Source of the DNA: Rhodopseudomonas infernalis
GTDB taxonomy: Bacteria; Pseudomonadota; Alphaproteobacteria; Rhizobiales; Xanthobacteraceae
DNA length: 64,000 nucleotides
Assembly: GCF_022271405.1 (NCBI RefSeq)
Contig: NZ_JAJNAL010000023.1
Coordinates: forward strand, 22,202-86,201
Reading direction: 5' to 3'
The notes beneath the pieces were generated by a model, which saw only the letters and a program-made list of their open reading frames with translations, ran no database searches and was not told where the DNA came from. How positions within the stretch are numbered: position 1 is the stretch's first letter; each line of letters opens with the position of its first letter. Of this stretch, positions 17,099-26,396 are shown one piece after another. A program made the position numbers and the translations under genes.

Positions 17099-18730
17099 TT
17101 ACGCCACCGGCGCAAAGCTCTCCGCGCGGGCCATCGCCCAGGCCTGTTTGAAGCGCGCATCCTCGGTGCCTTGTAGCAACTCGCCCTCGCGCAGCGCCGG
17201 GTAGAGCTGCGCGAACGACACCACCTCGGACGGCGAGACGCGCTGCGAGAAGTGATAGGGCCGGATCTCCTGCGGATGATCGAGCCCCGCCGCGGCGATC
17301 AGTTCGGCCAGCGCGTGCAGCGTGGCGCGGTGATAGTTGGCGACGCGCTCGATCTTGTCCGGCACCACCAAGGCGCGATACCGGGTCGGCTCCTGGGTGG
17401 TGACGCCGGTCGGGCAGCGGTCGGTGTGGCAGCTCAGCGACTGGATGCAGCCGAGCGCGAACATGAAGCCGCGCCCCGAATTGCACCAGTCGGCGCCGAG
17501 CGCCATCGCGCGCGCCATGTCGAAAGCGGTGGCGATCTTGCCGGACGCGCCGAGCTTGATCCTGTGGCGCAGTCCGGCGCCGATCAGCGCGTTGTGCACC
17601 AGATTGATGCCGTCGCGCATCGGCATGCCGAGATGGTCCATGAATTCCAGCGGCGCCGCGCCGGTGCCGCCTTCCTTGCCGTCGACCACGATGAAGTCCG
17701 GCGTGATGCCGGTCGCCAGCATCGCCTTGCAGATCGCCAGAAACTCCCACGGATGGCCGATGCACAGTTTGAAGCCGGTCGGCTTGCCGCCCGACAGCCG
17801 CCGCATCTCGGCGATGAAGCGCATCATCTCGATCGGGGTCGAGAACGCCTTGTGATAGGCGGGCGACACGCAATCCTCGTCCATCGCCACGCCGCGGATG
17901 CGCGAGATCTCCTCCGACACCTTGGCGGCCGGCAGCACGCCGCCATGGCCTGGCTTGGCGCCCTGGCTGATCTTCAGCTCGACCATCTTGATCTGATCTT
18001 CGGAGGCGACGCGCGCGAAGGCTCCCGGATCGAACCGGCCGTCGCGGGTGCGGCAGCCGAAGTAACCGGAGCCGATCTCCCAGATCAGGTCGCCGCCATT
18101 CTCGCTGTGATACGGGCTGACACCGCCTTCGCCGGTGTCGTGCGCGAAGCCGCCTTTCTTCGCGCCGGCGTTGAGCGCCCGGATGGCGTTCGGACTGAGC
18201 GCGCCGAAACTCATCGCCGAAATGTTGAACACCGAGGCGGAGTAAGGCTTGGCGCAGTCCGGACCGCCGATGCTGATGCGAAAATCCTCCTCGGCATGCG
18301 GGCGCGGCGCCACCGAGTGATGCATCCACTCGTAGCCGTCGCCGTAAACATCCTCCTGGGTGCCGAACGGCCGTTTGTCGAGCACCATCTTGGCGCGCTG
18401 ATAGATCAGCGCCCGCGTGTCGCGGCTGAACGGCTTGCCGTCCTTCTCGCTCTCGAAGAAGTACTGCCGCATCTCGGGCCGGATCTCCTCGAGCAGGAAC
18501 CGCAGATGCGCCGAGATCGGATAGTTGCGCAGCACCGCGTGGTTCTTCTGCACCAGGTCCCACAGTCCGAGCAGCATCAGCGCCGCAAACAGCAGCGCCA
18601 GCGTCAGCACCAGGCCGAACAGATCGCTGTCGACATCCGACAGCGCCACGGCCGCGAACAGCGCGGTCAGCACGGTGCAGATCGTCAGCGCGATGTAGCG
18701 CGGCGAAAACGGAAGCAGGATGGTGTCCAT
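17099..18730 (-). CDS. FMN-binding glutamate synthase-like protein with membrane anchor
   Basis: A 543-residue protein. Two hydrophobic helices (residues ~7-25 and 30-48) are followed by the FMN-binding domain of glutamate synthase, containing ISAMSFGALS, the GGTGAAP phosphate loop and the iron-sulfur cysteine motif CIQSLSCHTDRCPTG. There is no glutaminase domain, so it resembles the stand-alone archaeal-type GltB2 proteins. It may use ammonia or act as a membrane-associated oxidoreductase of unknown substrate. ATG 18730 has GGAGATTTC just upstream. It is divergent from the ATP-grasp/Mur-ligase pair. Confidence 0.85.
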   Translation of the reverse strand: MDTILLPFSPRYIALTICTVLTALFAAVALSDVDSDLFGLVLTLALLFAALMLLGLWDLVQKNHAVLRNYPISAHLRFLLEEIRPEMRQYFFESEKDGKPFSRDTRALIYQRAKMVLDKRPFGTQEDVYGDGYEWMHHSVAPRPHAEEDFRISIGGPDCAKPYSASVFNISAMSFGALSPNAIRALNAGAKKGGFAHDTGEGGVSPYHSENGGDLIWEIGSGYFGCRTRDGRFDPGAFARVASEDQIKMVELKISQGAKPGHGGVLPAAKVSEEISRIRGVAMDEDCVSPAYHKAFSTPIEMMRFIAEMRRLSGGKPTGFKLCIGHPWEFLAICKAMLATGITPDFIVVDGKEGGTGAAPLEFMDHLGMPMRDGINLVHNALIGAGLRHRIKLGASGKIATAFDMARAMALGADWCNSGRGFMFALGCIQSLSCHTDRCPTGVTTQEPTRYRALVVPDKIERVANYHRATLHALAELIAAAGLDHPQEIRPYHFSQRVSPSEVVSFAQLYPALREGELLQGTEDARFKQAWAMARAESFAPVA

Positions 18731-18919
18731 GAAATCTCCGCAGGCCGGATCGCGAGGCACCGGCCGAGTTGTCGTCCGTGGCGGCGGACCGCGGCCGCGC
18801 TTTTAGCACGCCGATCGCGACACGATAACGGCAGCAGGTCGCTGGATCACGCCTCGTTGATCCGCTAGGTTGCGGCCATGCAAGTCGTCCGGGCGCGGAC
18901 CGCGGTGGGCCGGAGTGTG

Positions 18920-19906
18920 ATGCCGAAGCTTCAGGACTATCGCGCCGGAAAGCCGGGATATTATCCCGATCAGGCGATCTATGCGGCCTATGCGTGTGCA
19001 CGGCTCGGCCTGTCCTTTCAGGATCTCGACGGCGGCAGTGGATTGCTGTTCAGCGTGGCCTCAAACGCCACGGAAGTGTGCTTCGGCGGCGGGCGCTGTT
19101 CGTATTATCCGCAGAACAATGCCACGGCGGCCACACTCGCCACCGACAAGGCGCTCGCCAATGCGCTACTCGAACGCGCCGGTGTGGCGACGCTGGGCGG
19201 GAACTACTTCTTTCTGCACGATCGCCACCAGGCCCTGCGTCCCGCCGGACACAACCGCGGCGACGCGGCCGCGTATCTCGCCGGCCTCGGCGGCCGCGCC
19301 TTCGCCAAGCCGCTGACCGGGTCGCGCGGCGACTTCGCGCAGATCATCGAGGGGCCCGCGGCGCTGGCCGCGTATCTGGGCGAGGTCGGGCGCACCTACG
19401 ATTCGGTGCTGATCCAGCCGGTCGCCTCGGGGGACGAGTACCGGGTGTTCGTGATCGACGGCAATGTTCTCTACAGCGCCCGAAAGCTGCCGCCTTACGT
19501 GATCGGCGATGGCACGCGCACGCTGCGCACGCTCGTCGCCGAGCACGATCGCGCATTGCGGGCGCACGGGCTGTCGGAGAGCGCGACGGACGATGCGGCG
19601 TTCGATCGCGTGCCCGCGGCGGGCGAGCGCTGCGACATTGCCGGGCGGATGAATCTCAGCGCCGGCGGCGTGATGAGCATGGCGGACGCCGGCGCGGCGG
19701 CGGTTGCCGCTGCGACGACGGCGGTGAAAGCGCTCGGGCTGCGGCTCGGCGCGGTCGATCTGTTCGTCGATCCGGACGATGCCGCGTCGGTTCGAGTCAT
19801 CGAGGTCAACGCCAACCCGGCGATCCGCTTTCTGGAAAGCTGCGGCCGCGCCGATCTGATAGTTGCGATCTGGCGTCACACCTTCACCACCATGGGACTG
19901 CTGTAA
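18920..19906 (+). CDS. ATP-grasp ligase resembling the cyanophycin synthetase ATP-grasp domain
   Basis: A 328-residue ATP-grasp carboxylate-amine ligase. Visible landmarks are the ATP lysine (FAKPLTGSRG, Lys130), QPVASGDEYR at 166-175, VIGDG at 194-198, MNLSAGG (244-250, equivalent to NLSTGG of CphA), an Asp at 280 and the magnesium loop EVNANP at 295-300. This motif set is that of the cyanophycin synthetase and glutathione-synthetase-like branch. The ATG at 18920 is preceded by GGAG; ATG 18878 would add 14 residues. Its stop TAA directly abuts the ATG of the Mur ligase with no gap, so the two are translationally linked. Substrates are unknown. Confidence 0.82.
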   Translation: MPKLQDYRAGKPGYYPDQAIYAAYACARLGLSFQDLDGGSGLLFSVASNATEVCFGGGRCSYYPQNNATAATLATDKALANALLERAGVATLGGNYFFLHDRHQALRPAGHNRGDAAAYLAGLGGRAFAKPLTGSRGDFAQIIEGPAALAAYLGEVGRTYDSVLIQPVASGDEYRVFVIDGNVLYSARKLPPYVIGDGTRTLRTLVAEHDRALRAHGLSESATDDAAFDRVPAAGERCDIAGRMNLSAGGVMSMADAGAAAVAAATTAVKALGLRLGAVDLFVDPDDAASVRVIEVNANPAIRFLESCGRADLIVAIWRHTFTTMGLL

Positions 19907-21223
19907 ATGTTCGACCTGCCGAAATACGGCGAAGGCCTGTGCCTGGCGCGGCTCGGCGCCCTGCTGGGCAGGCTCGGCGTCGACCGGGAGCGGCTGCGGC
20001 GTAGTGCTGTCGCGGTGTGCGGCTCCAACGGCAAGGGCTCGACCGCCGCCTTCACGGCCAGCATCGGGCGTGCCTTCGGGCTGCGCACCGGGCTGTTCAC
20101 CTCGCCGCATCTCACCCGCTTCAACGAGCGCTTCCGCCTCGACGGCGAGCCGATCGCCGACGAGCTGCTGAACCCGCTGCTGGCGCGCGTCACGGATGCG
20201 CTCGCCGACGTCGCGCGCGAGCGCGGCGAGAAGTTCGGCGCGTTCGAGGCGCAGTTCGCGCTGGCCTGCGTGTACTTCCAGCAGAGCGCGTGTGATCTGG
20301 CGGTGTTCGAAGCCGGCATCGGCGGCCGCTACGATCCGGTGCGGCTGCTCGGCGCGCCGGTCAGCTGTGTCGCCTCTGTCGACCTCGAACACACCGCGCT
20401 GCTCGGCGATTCGCTGGAACTGATCGTCTCCGACAAGAGCGACGCCTGCGCGGCCGGCGGCACCATCGTGTATGGCGAGAACTGCCGGCCGCTGCGCGAT
20501 CACCTCACCGAGTACAATCGCAGTCGCAACGTCGAGGCGCTGTTTGTCGGCGACGCTATCGGCATCGCCAATGCCACGATCGTCGAGGCGCGGCAGCGCT
20601 TCGATCTGCGGATCGGCGATCGCACCTATCAGGGACTGGAGACCTCGCTGCTCGGCGCCTTCCAGCTCAATAACGCGGCGGTCGCCGCCGCGCTGGTGTC
20701 GCTATGGGTACGGCGGGCGCGTCCCGATCACGATCCGGCGCGCGTCGAGACTGCGATCCGCAACGGCCTGTGCGACGCGCGCTGGCCGGGACGCCTGGAG
20801 ACGATCAGCACCGAGCCGCTCACCGTGATCGATGTCGGCCACACGCCGGACGGCATCCGGCAGGCGCTCGCCGGGCTTTCAGCGGCGCATGGCCCGCAGG
20901 GCTGGCTGCTGGTGCTCGGCGTGTCGCGCGACAAGGCCGCGGCCGAGATCGTGAATGCGCTGGCGCCGTCGTTCGACACCATCGTGTGCAGCTCGGCGCA
21001 TCACAAGGGCGCGCCGGCCGACGTCATCGCCGAAGCTGCGCGCGCGGCCAATCCGCGCGCCGAGGTGTACGTCGCCGCGACGGTTGCGGACGCGGTGCAT
21101 GACGCGCGCGCGTTGGCCGAGCGGCTCGGCGCGCGGATCTACGTGGCGGGCGGGCTGTTCCTGGCGATCGAATTCGCCACCGTGCTGCGCGGCGGCCGCG
21201 CCGAGGATCTGCGCTTCTTCTGA
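19907..21223 (+). CDS. FolC-like Mur ligase family protein
   Basis: A 438-residue Mur-ligase-fold protein closest to FolC (folylpolyglutamate/dihydrofolate synthase). The P-loop GSNGKGST is at 39-46, the omega-loop TSPHLTRFNER at 65-75, FEAGIGGR at 134-141, a glutamine-Asn motif FQLNN at 252-256 and WPGRLE at 293-298. Two catalytic motifs differ from true FolC: the usual DHT is EHT (161-163), and the DGAHNP motif reads DVGHTP (309-314). It is therefore probably a paralogue joining a glutamate or other amino acid to a different acceptor, in partnership with the upstream ATP-grasp enzyme. Confidence 0.82.
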   Translation: MFDLPKYGEGLCLARLGALLGRLGVDRERLRRSAVAVCGSNGKGSTAAFTASIGRAFGLRTGLFTSPHLTRFNERFRLDGEPIADELLNPLLARVTDALADVARERGEKFGAFEAQFALACVYFQQSACDLAVFEAGIGGRYDPVRLLGAPVSCVASVDLEHTALLGDSLELIVSDKSDACAAGGTIVYGENCRPLRDHLTEYNRSRNVEALFVGDAIGIANATIVEARQRFDLRIGDRTYQGLETSLLGAFQLNNAAVAAALVSLWVRRARPDHDPARVETAIRNGLCDARWPGRLETISTEPLTVIDVGHTPDGIRQALAGLSAAHGPQGWLLVLGVSRDKAAAEIVNALAPSFDTIVCSSAHHKGAPADVIAEAARAANPRAEVYVAATVADAVHDARALAERLGARIYVAGGLFLAIEFATVLRGGRAEDLRFF

Positions 21224-21306
21224 TCGCGGCCATTTGAAAGTTGCGCATCGGCGCAGCGCCGATTAGCGTCCGCGCCCGATACAAAACAATCGCCAAGGGA
21301 GAACGC

Positions 21307-22305
21307 ATGACCGCCGTCAATCGCCAGGTGCTGCTGATCGAGAAGCCGAAAGAGAAGCTCGGGACCGAGCATTTTCGGATGGCGGACGCCGCGATGCCGG
21401 AGCCGAAGGACGGCGAGGCGCTGGTCAAGGTACGCTACATCTCGCTCGACGCCGCCAACCGCGCCTGGATGCAGGGCGCGACCTATCGGGCCGCGGTCGA
21501 GACCGACAGCGTGATGCCGGGCGGCGGCATTGCCGAAGTGGTGAGTTCGAAGGCGCCCGGGCTCGCAGCCGGCGACATCGTATTCGCCGACACCGGCTGG
21601 CAGGACTACGCGGCGCTGCCCGCCAAGCATCTCACCAAGCTGCCGAAGGTCGAGCCGCTGACGCATCTACTCAGCGTCTACGGCATCGCCGGCCTGACCG
21701 CGTACTTTGGCCTGCTCGACATCGGCCAGCCGAAAGCCGGCGAGACCGTCGTGGTGTCGGCCGCGGCTGGTTCGGTGGGGTCGATCGTCGGCCAGATCGC
21801 CAAACTCAAGGGCTGCCGCGTCGTCGGCATCGCGGGCGGCAAGGCCAAGTGCGACTGGCTGGTGAACGAACTCGGCTTCGACGCCGCCGTCGACTACAAG
21901 GACGGCGCTCTGTTCAAGGCGCTGCGCGCCGCGGCGCCGAACGGCATCGACGTGTATTTCGACAATGTCGGCGGCGACATTCTCGAGGCCTGCCTGGCCC
22001 AGATGAACCTCAAGGGCCGCATCGCCTGTTGCGGCGCCGTCTCGCAATACGACCGCACCCCCTCGGCCACCGGCCCGCGTGGCGTGCCCGGACTGATCGT
22101 GGTGAAGCGCCTGATCATGCAGGGCTTCATCGTGATGGACTACATGGACCGCCGCGACGAGGCCGTGGCCGAGCTGCAGGGCTGGGTCGAAAGCGGCAAG
22201 CTCAAGGTGCAGGAAGACGTCATCGACGGCCTCGAGAACACCCCGCAGGCGCTGATCGGACTCTTGGCGGGCGAGAACCGCGGCAAGCGGATGGTGAAGG
22301 TCTAA
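21307..22305 (+). CDS. NADP-dependent medium-chain oxidoreductase (CurA/leukotriene B4 dehydrogenase-like)
   Basis: A 332-residue zinc-independent medium-chain dehydrogenase/reductase. The cofactor-binding motif AAAGSVGSIVGQIAKLKG and the C-terminal YFDNVGGDILEA segment are typical of the NADPH-dependent alkenal/one reductase branch, which reduces alpha,beta-unsaturated carbonyls. No structural-zinc cysteines are present. The ATG at 21307 has AAGGGAG 6 nt upstream. It lies 83 bp after the Mur ligase on the same strand and is convergent with the glycosyltransferase gene. Confidence 0.9.
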   Translation: MTAVNRQVLLIEKPKEKLGTEHFRMADAAMPEPKDGEALVKVRYISLDAANRAWMQGATYRAAVETDSVMPGGGIAEVVSSKAPGLAAGDIVFADTGWQDYAALPAKHLTKLPKVEPLTHLLSVYGIAGLTAYFGLLDIGQPKAGETVVVSAAAGSVGSIVGQIAKLKGCRVVGIAGGKAKCDWLVNELGFDAAVDYKDGALFKALRAAAPNGIDVYFDNVGGDILEACLAQMNLKGRIACCGAVSQYDRTPSATGPRGVPGLIVVKRLIMQGFIVMDYMDRRDEAVAELQGWVESGKLKVQEDVIDGLENTPQALIGLLAGENRGKRMVKV

Positions 22306-22335
22306 GGAGCTTCAACGGAGAGGGGCGGATCGAAC

Positions 22336-23469
22336 TCATCGGACCGCGCTCGGCCGACCCCTCGGTTCAAGTTGGCGCTTGATCGCCCTGAAGCCTTCTT
22401 CGAGGCGCCGGCCGATCTCTGGCGTCGGGATCGCCCAGAATTTGAAGGGGGGCGCGGTCTGCGCGACACCCGCGAGGACGTGATAATAGCTCTCCGCAAG
22501 CACGCCGGGGCGTCGCGCCACCACCTCGGCGCCCTCGGCGAGTTCGTTTCCCGATTCTGGAGCACCGCATACCAGCTCTCGGACAGCGTCACGCCACGCG
22601 TCGCGCGTATTGGCGCCGACGATGCGCCGCGGCAAATCGCTGTCGATGAAAGGCAAAGCGGGCGAATAGGCTCCAGCGACCCGACTGGAGTCGTACTGCG
22701 CAATCTTGATATCGGATTTGCAGTCGGCGAATCTCTGTAAGGGCGGCGGCAATTGCTGGCTCAGCGGCGCGACGGCGATGAGGTTCTCGTCGGCAAGCAG
22801 CCGCAGATAGGCCGCCGGCTCCAGCCAGTCGATGCGGCGGCCGGCGCCGAGGCACCACTGCATTCGCGTCGGAAATCGGCCGATCAGCAGAACCTCTAGG
22901 CCCTCCAGCCGTGCGGCGTCGCCGATGCCGGCGCAGACATCCTCGATATCCGGAGCCAGCATCGGCTCCGCGCTCGAGGTCCATATGATCGCCCCGCAGG
23001 AGCCCGCCTTTCGGGGCGGTGCTCGATCCTGACCCGGATTCGGCAGAAACCTCGCCTTCGCGCTGATCGCTCCGCCGACGATGCGATCGAGTTCGTCGAG
23101 CAGGCGGCGGGACGGCGACGTCACCGCTGCCGCATGGCACAGGCACCATCGGATCGACTTCTGCTGCTGCGCGCGGCGGCGGCCTGCCGGTTCGGCGCAA
23201 CTATCGTCGTCCGAAAGGATGAGATCGTCGATGTCGTAGACGAAAGGCAGATCGTGGTCACGCAGCCACCGCGTTTGCCGCTGGCTCAAATTGCGATGCG
23301 CAATTAAGACATCGTATCTGTCCGAGACGTTGCCGCTGAGCCGCATGTTGCGATCGACGAATGCGAGGCGCACCCGGCCGGACAGGCAGAGCGGGACCAG
23401 CAAAGGAATAATTCTGATATCTGCGGTCAGCCTGTCCGAAATAAAGAACAGGACCCGAAGCGGCGGCAT
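22336..23469 (-). CDS. Probable glycosyltransferase (GT4-like)
   Basis: A 377-residue protein beginning MPPLRVLFFIS, the usual first strand of a GT-B glycosyltransferase. It contains PFVYDIDDLIL near residue 80, a motif common in GT4-like enzymes of polysaccharide clusters. A fold-like C-terminal half follows (LLIGRFPTRMQWC, IKIAQYDSSRVAGAYSPALPF). ATG 23469 was chosen to match this opening; the longer open frame to 23730 adds an implausible leader overlapping the divergent gene. The upstream ~170 bp is clearly AT-richer than surrounding DNA, which suggests horizontal acquisition with its neighbour. Sugar donor and acceptor are unknown. Confidence 0.65.
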   Translation of the reverse strand: MPPLRVLFFISDRLTADIRIIPLLVPLCLSGRVRLAFVDRNMRLSGNVSDRYDVLIAHRNLSQRQTRWLRDHDLPFVYDIDDLILSDDDSCAEPAGRRRAQQQKSIRWCLCHAAAVTSPSRRLLDELDRIVGGAISAKARFLPNPGQDRAPPRKAGSCGAIIWTSSAEPMLAPDIEDVCAGIGDAARLEGLEVLLIGRFPTRMQWCLGAGRRIDWLEPAAYLRLLADENLIAVAPLSQQLPPPLQRFADCKSDIKIAQYDSSRVAGAYSPALPFIDSDLPRRIVGANTRDAWRDAVRELVCGAPESGNELAEGAEVVARRPGVLAESYYHVLAGVAQTAPPFKFWAIPTPEIGRRLEEGFRAIKRQLEPRGRPSAVR

Positions 23470-23638
23470 TGCGGCCTGCGAAAATAATAGAGAAAAAAAT
23501 AATACTGGCTGGCACGATAAGTAAGATGTCGTCGGGCGTGAATACGTCATCAGTCGAATGCATGCCGACTCGATTATGATGCTACCCGCCACGACTAATC
23601 CGAGTTGGACTACTTTCGACTGATCCCGCGAGCGCCGC

Positions 23639-25129
23639 ATGACAAACGAGACCGCTGAGAGTGCATTGCCGCAGAAGAAATCGGCCTCGATGTCGGTCGC
23701 CATCACGGTCGCGATCATCTGCCTGATCAACGTGGCGCTCGTCGCCTGGCAGGCTCACATCGACCAGATCAACAACGACGGTATCCTGTACGTACGCGCG
23801 GCGCGATTGTTCGCGTCGGGAGACTGGGACGGCGCGCGGCAATTGTTCTTCTGGTTCGCCTATCCGTTGCTGGTCGGCAGCACGATGGCCGCGACTAGCG
23901 TGGACGCATGGCCGCTCGCGCTCTTCCTGAATGGCGCCGCCTCGACCCTGACGGTGCTGCTGATCTTGCGTTGCGCCTGGATCGTTCGGCCGCAGCGCGC
24001 GACGCTGATCGCGGCCGCGCTGCTGCTGTTCGGCAATCTCTGGTTCAACGACCTGCGCGCCACCATCGTGCGTGAGCATTTCTATTTCTTGTTCATGATC
24101 GCAGGCTTCTATTGCGCCCTTCGCGATCTGCAATCCCCGCGCATGGCCTACAAATTCGGCTTCGCAGGCCTGACCCTCGTCGCCGCGGCGTTTCGCATCG
24201 AGGCGCTCGGATTTCTCGTCCTGGTCCCGACGCTGAGGATCGTCTTCGAATCGACGTCGCGCCCGATGAGATGGGCCGCCATCGCCCTCCTCATCCTGGC
24301 GCCGCTCGCGGCCCTGGCCGCGATTGCTGGCTGGAGCAACTCCGGCAGTCTGCAAAACCTGCTCGCAGCGCCGGCGGCCCGCATCGAGATCCTGCGTTCC
24401 GAGGTGCTGTTTCCGTTCGAGTCGCGCAAAGCGTCCTACGCGTATGTGGCGATGGTCGGCGGCTTGCTGCTCTACGGCCTCGTGACCGCCATCGGAGTTG
24501 CCACCATCCTGCTGGTCGGATTCGCTGCGCGCGCGGACGGCACGGTGCGGCGCTCATCCGGGCTCCGTCTGGCGGGTGTGTACTTGCTGTCGGGCATCGT
24601 CATCTACGCCACGCAGGTCTATTTCAATCTCGTCTTCGATCCGCGCCACGGCCTGATTCTTTCGCTGATCTTCACTCCTTTCGCGGCGGTCGGCCTGGCT
24701 GACCTTTATCGCGCGACGAAGTCGCAGCGGAGGATTTGGACGAGGGTGCTCGCAGGCCTCATCGCCGCGTTGTTGTTGGCGGGATTCGCCGTTGGCATGC
24801 GCAAGTCGGACTCGCAGAGCTATCGGATGACGGCCGGTGCCTGGCTGGCGAGCCATCTTCCAAAAACCGCGCGGATCGCCAGCAACAGCAATCAGATCCT
24901 GTTCTATGGCGGCTTCGCCAATACGACGCCCGATCTCGTCGTCGGCTTGGGCCCGCAACGACCAAATCCCGCCATCTTCGACCGCTGGTCGGACTATGAC
25001 GCCGTGGTGCTGGAGCTGCGGCAGAGCCAGACGGGCCTGGCGCAAGAGCTGCAATCGCGCTTCGGCCAGTCGCCGGTCGAGACATTGACCAACAGCCGCG
25101 GCGACGAGATCCTGATTTATCGACGATGA
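23639..25129 (+). CDS. Polytopic membrane protein, GT39-like (glycosyltransferase)
   Basis: A 496-residue inner-membrane protein with about eleven hydrophobic helices. An early periplasmic motif (INNDGILYVRAARLF, near residue 45) resembles the catalytic acidic loop of GT-C (GT39/ArnT-like) transferases that use polyprenyl-phosphate sugars. A hydrophilic C-terminal domain of ~110 residues follows. It is divergent from the GT4-like gene across an AT-rich gap and ends 58 bp before tRNA-Arg. The pair may modify a surface glycan. The GT-C assignment rests on topology and this loop, so it is moderate. Confidence 0.6.
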   Translation: MTNETAESALPQKKSASMSVAITVAIICLINVALVAWQAHIDQINNDGILYVRAARLFASGDWDGARQLFFWFAYPLLVGSTMAATSVDAWPLALFLNGAASTLTVLLILRCAWIVRPQRATLIAAALLLFGNLWFNDLRATIVREHFYFLFMIAGFYCALRDLQSPRMAYKFGFAGLTLVAAAFRIEALGFLVLVPTLRIVFESTSRPMRWAAIALLILAPLAALAAIAGWSNSGSLQNLLAAPAARIEILRSEVLFPFESRKASYAYVAMVGGLLLYGLVTAIGVATILLVGFAARADGTVRRSSGLRLAGVYLLSGIVIYATQVYFNLVFDPRHGLILSLIFTPFAAVGLADLYRATKSQRRIWTRVLAGLIAALLLAGFAVGMRKSDSQSYRMTAGAWLASHLPKTARIASNSNQILFYGGFANTTPDLVVGLGPQRPNPAIFDRWSDYDAVVLELRQSQTGLAQELQSRFGQSPVETLTNSRGDEILIYRR

Positions 25130-25187
25130 AGATCAACTGGCGGGAGCAGGTCCCGATCACTCGCGCTTGCTTGGAGCAAGCGAGAAT

Positions 25188-25264
<77 letters not shown>

Positions 25265-25699
25265 GGCCGGCCGCGGCGTGCCGCGGGCCTGGCAAAACCA
25301 AATAGCAGAGGGCCCCGCGAATCGCCACCCCCGGAATGAGCGATCGGGCTCAGCCCATACCCCGCGGCCACGGGTCATCGCCCGCAAAAGCGGGCGATCC
25401 AGTATCCCAGAGTGCCGACGATGATCACCAGCGGCGCTCTGGGATACTGGGCCCTCCGCTTTCGCGGAGGGTGACGGTTGGGGGTGGGGCGGGCGCAGTG
25501 CTCTCGATACGCCCGTCACGGTCTCGTCACACATCCGGTTAGTCCGATCCGCACCGTCCCTGCCTTGCTGCCGCCCCGGGGCGTTCCTATCTCTGGCCGG
25601 CCGTGAACGAAGCGGCGCGGTTTGCGTTGCTGTCGGCTTGTTGCCGCCGGTTCATGTTGGGCCGGTAGACTGATTGCACAGGGTCACAGGGAGGCCACG
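25265..25699. other. Non-coding gap containing one palindromic repeat
   Basis: This 435-bp gap between tRNA-Arg and the YidB-like gene holds the repeat at 25374-25477 and a GC-rich inverted repeat (GGCCGCGGCG / CGCGGGCC) next to the tRNA 5' end. No open frame with a credible ribosome site was found, and no promoter could be assigned. Confidence 0.4.
25374..25477. repeat. Palindromic repeat, GTCATCGCCCGC/CCAGTATYCCAGAG family
   Basis: It begins GTCATCGCCCGC and contains CCAGTATCCCAGAG and its complement CTCTGGGATACTGG. It ends with the hairpin CCCTCCGCTTTCGCGGAGGG and GTGACGG. The copy at 63057-63169 has the same ends and closing hairpin with a different centre. Confidence 0.78.
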
Positions 25700-26284
25700 A
25701 TGGGTTTGCTCGACATTCTGAACGGCATGCAGAACGGTCCGCGCGGCCCGGCCGATCCGAACGACAAGAGCGGCGGGATGTCCAAGTTCACCATGGCGAT
25801 CCTCGCGCTGCTTGCCTACAAGGCCTACAAGCACGTCACCGCCGACAATCATCCGCAGGTGCCAGACGGAAGCGGACGGCCGCCCTCGGTGCCGAATTCG
25901 CCGCCGCCCAACACGATCAACGCCGGCATGCCCGGCGGCGGGCTGAGCGATATGCTGAAGGGCGGGCTCGGCGGTCTGCTGGCCGGCGGCGCCGCGGGCA
26001 GCATCCTGTCGGGCGGGCTTGGTGATCTTCTGCGGCAATTCCAGACCAGCGGGCTTGGCGACGCCGCCAACTCCTGGGTCGGCCGCGGCGAGAACCAGTC
26101 GATCGGCCCGAACGATCTCGCCAACGCGCTCGGCGCCGATCAGCTCGAGATGCTGCAGCACCAGACCGGGATGTCGCGCGAGGAGCTGCTCGACGGCCTC
26201 AGCCACCAGCTGCCGCAATTCATCGACCAGATGACCCCCGAGGGCCGTCTGCCGAACGAAGACGAAGCCTCGCGCTGGATCTGA
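25700..26284 (+). CDS. YidB-like (DUF937) protein
   Basis: A 194-residue protein of the YidB/DUF937 type, function unknown. It opens MGLLDILNGM, has a Gly/Pro-rich middle with GGLSDMLKGGLGGLLAGG repeats (residues ~75-110), and then a conserved block with ANSWVGRGENQSI and ALGADQLEMLQHQTGMSREEL. ATG 25700 follows GGGAGG at good spacing; the longer frame from 25622 has no site. The GlsB-like small membrane protein follows on the same strand 112 bp later. Confidence 0.82.
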   Translation: MGLLDILNGMQNGPRGPADPNDKSGGMSKFTMAILALLAYKAYKHVTADNHPQVPDGSGRPPSVPNSPPPNTINAGMPGGGLSDMLKGGLGGLLAGGAAGSILSGGLGDLLRQFQTSGLGDAANSWVGRGENQSIGPNDLANALGADQLEMLQHQTGMSREELLDGLSHQLPQFIDQMTPEGRLPNEDEASRWI

Positions 26285-26396
26285 ACCTCGGCGCACGCAG
26301 CCGAGACGGAACCTTTGGCCGGCCATCCTCATTGAGCGGAACGGCCGTGCGTTCCGCCGGCCGCGTAGCAGCAACCAACATCTGAAGGAACGGGCG

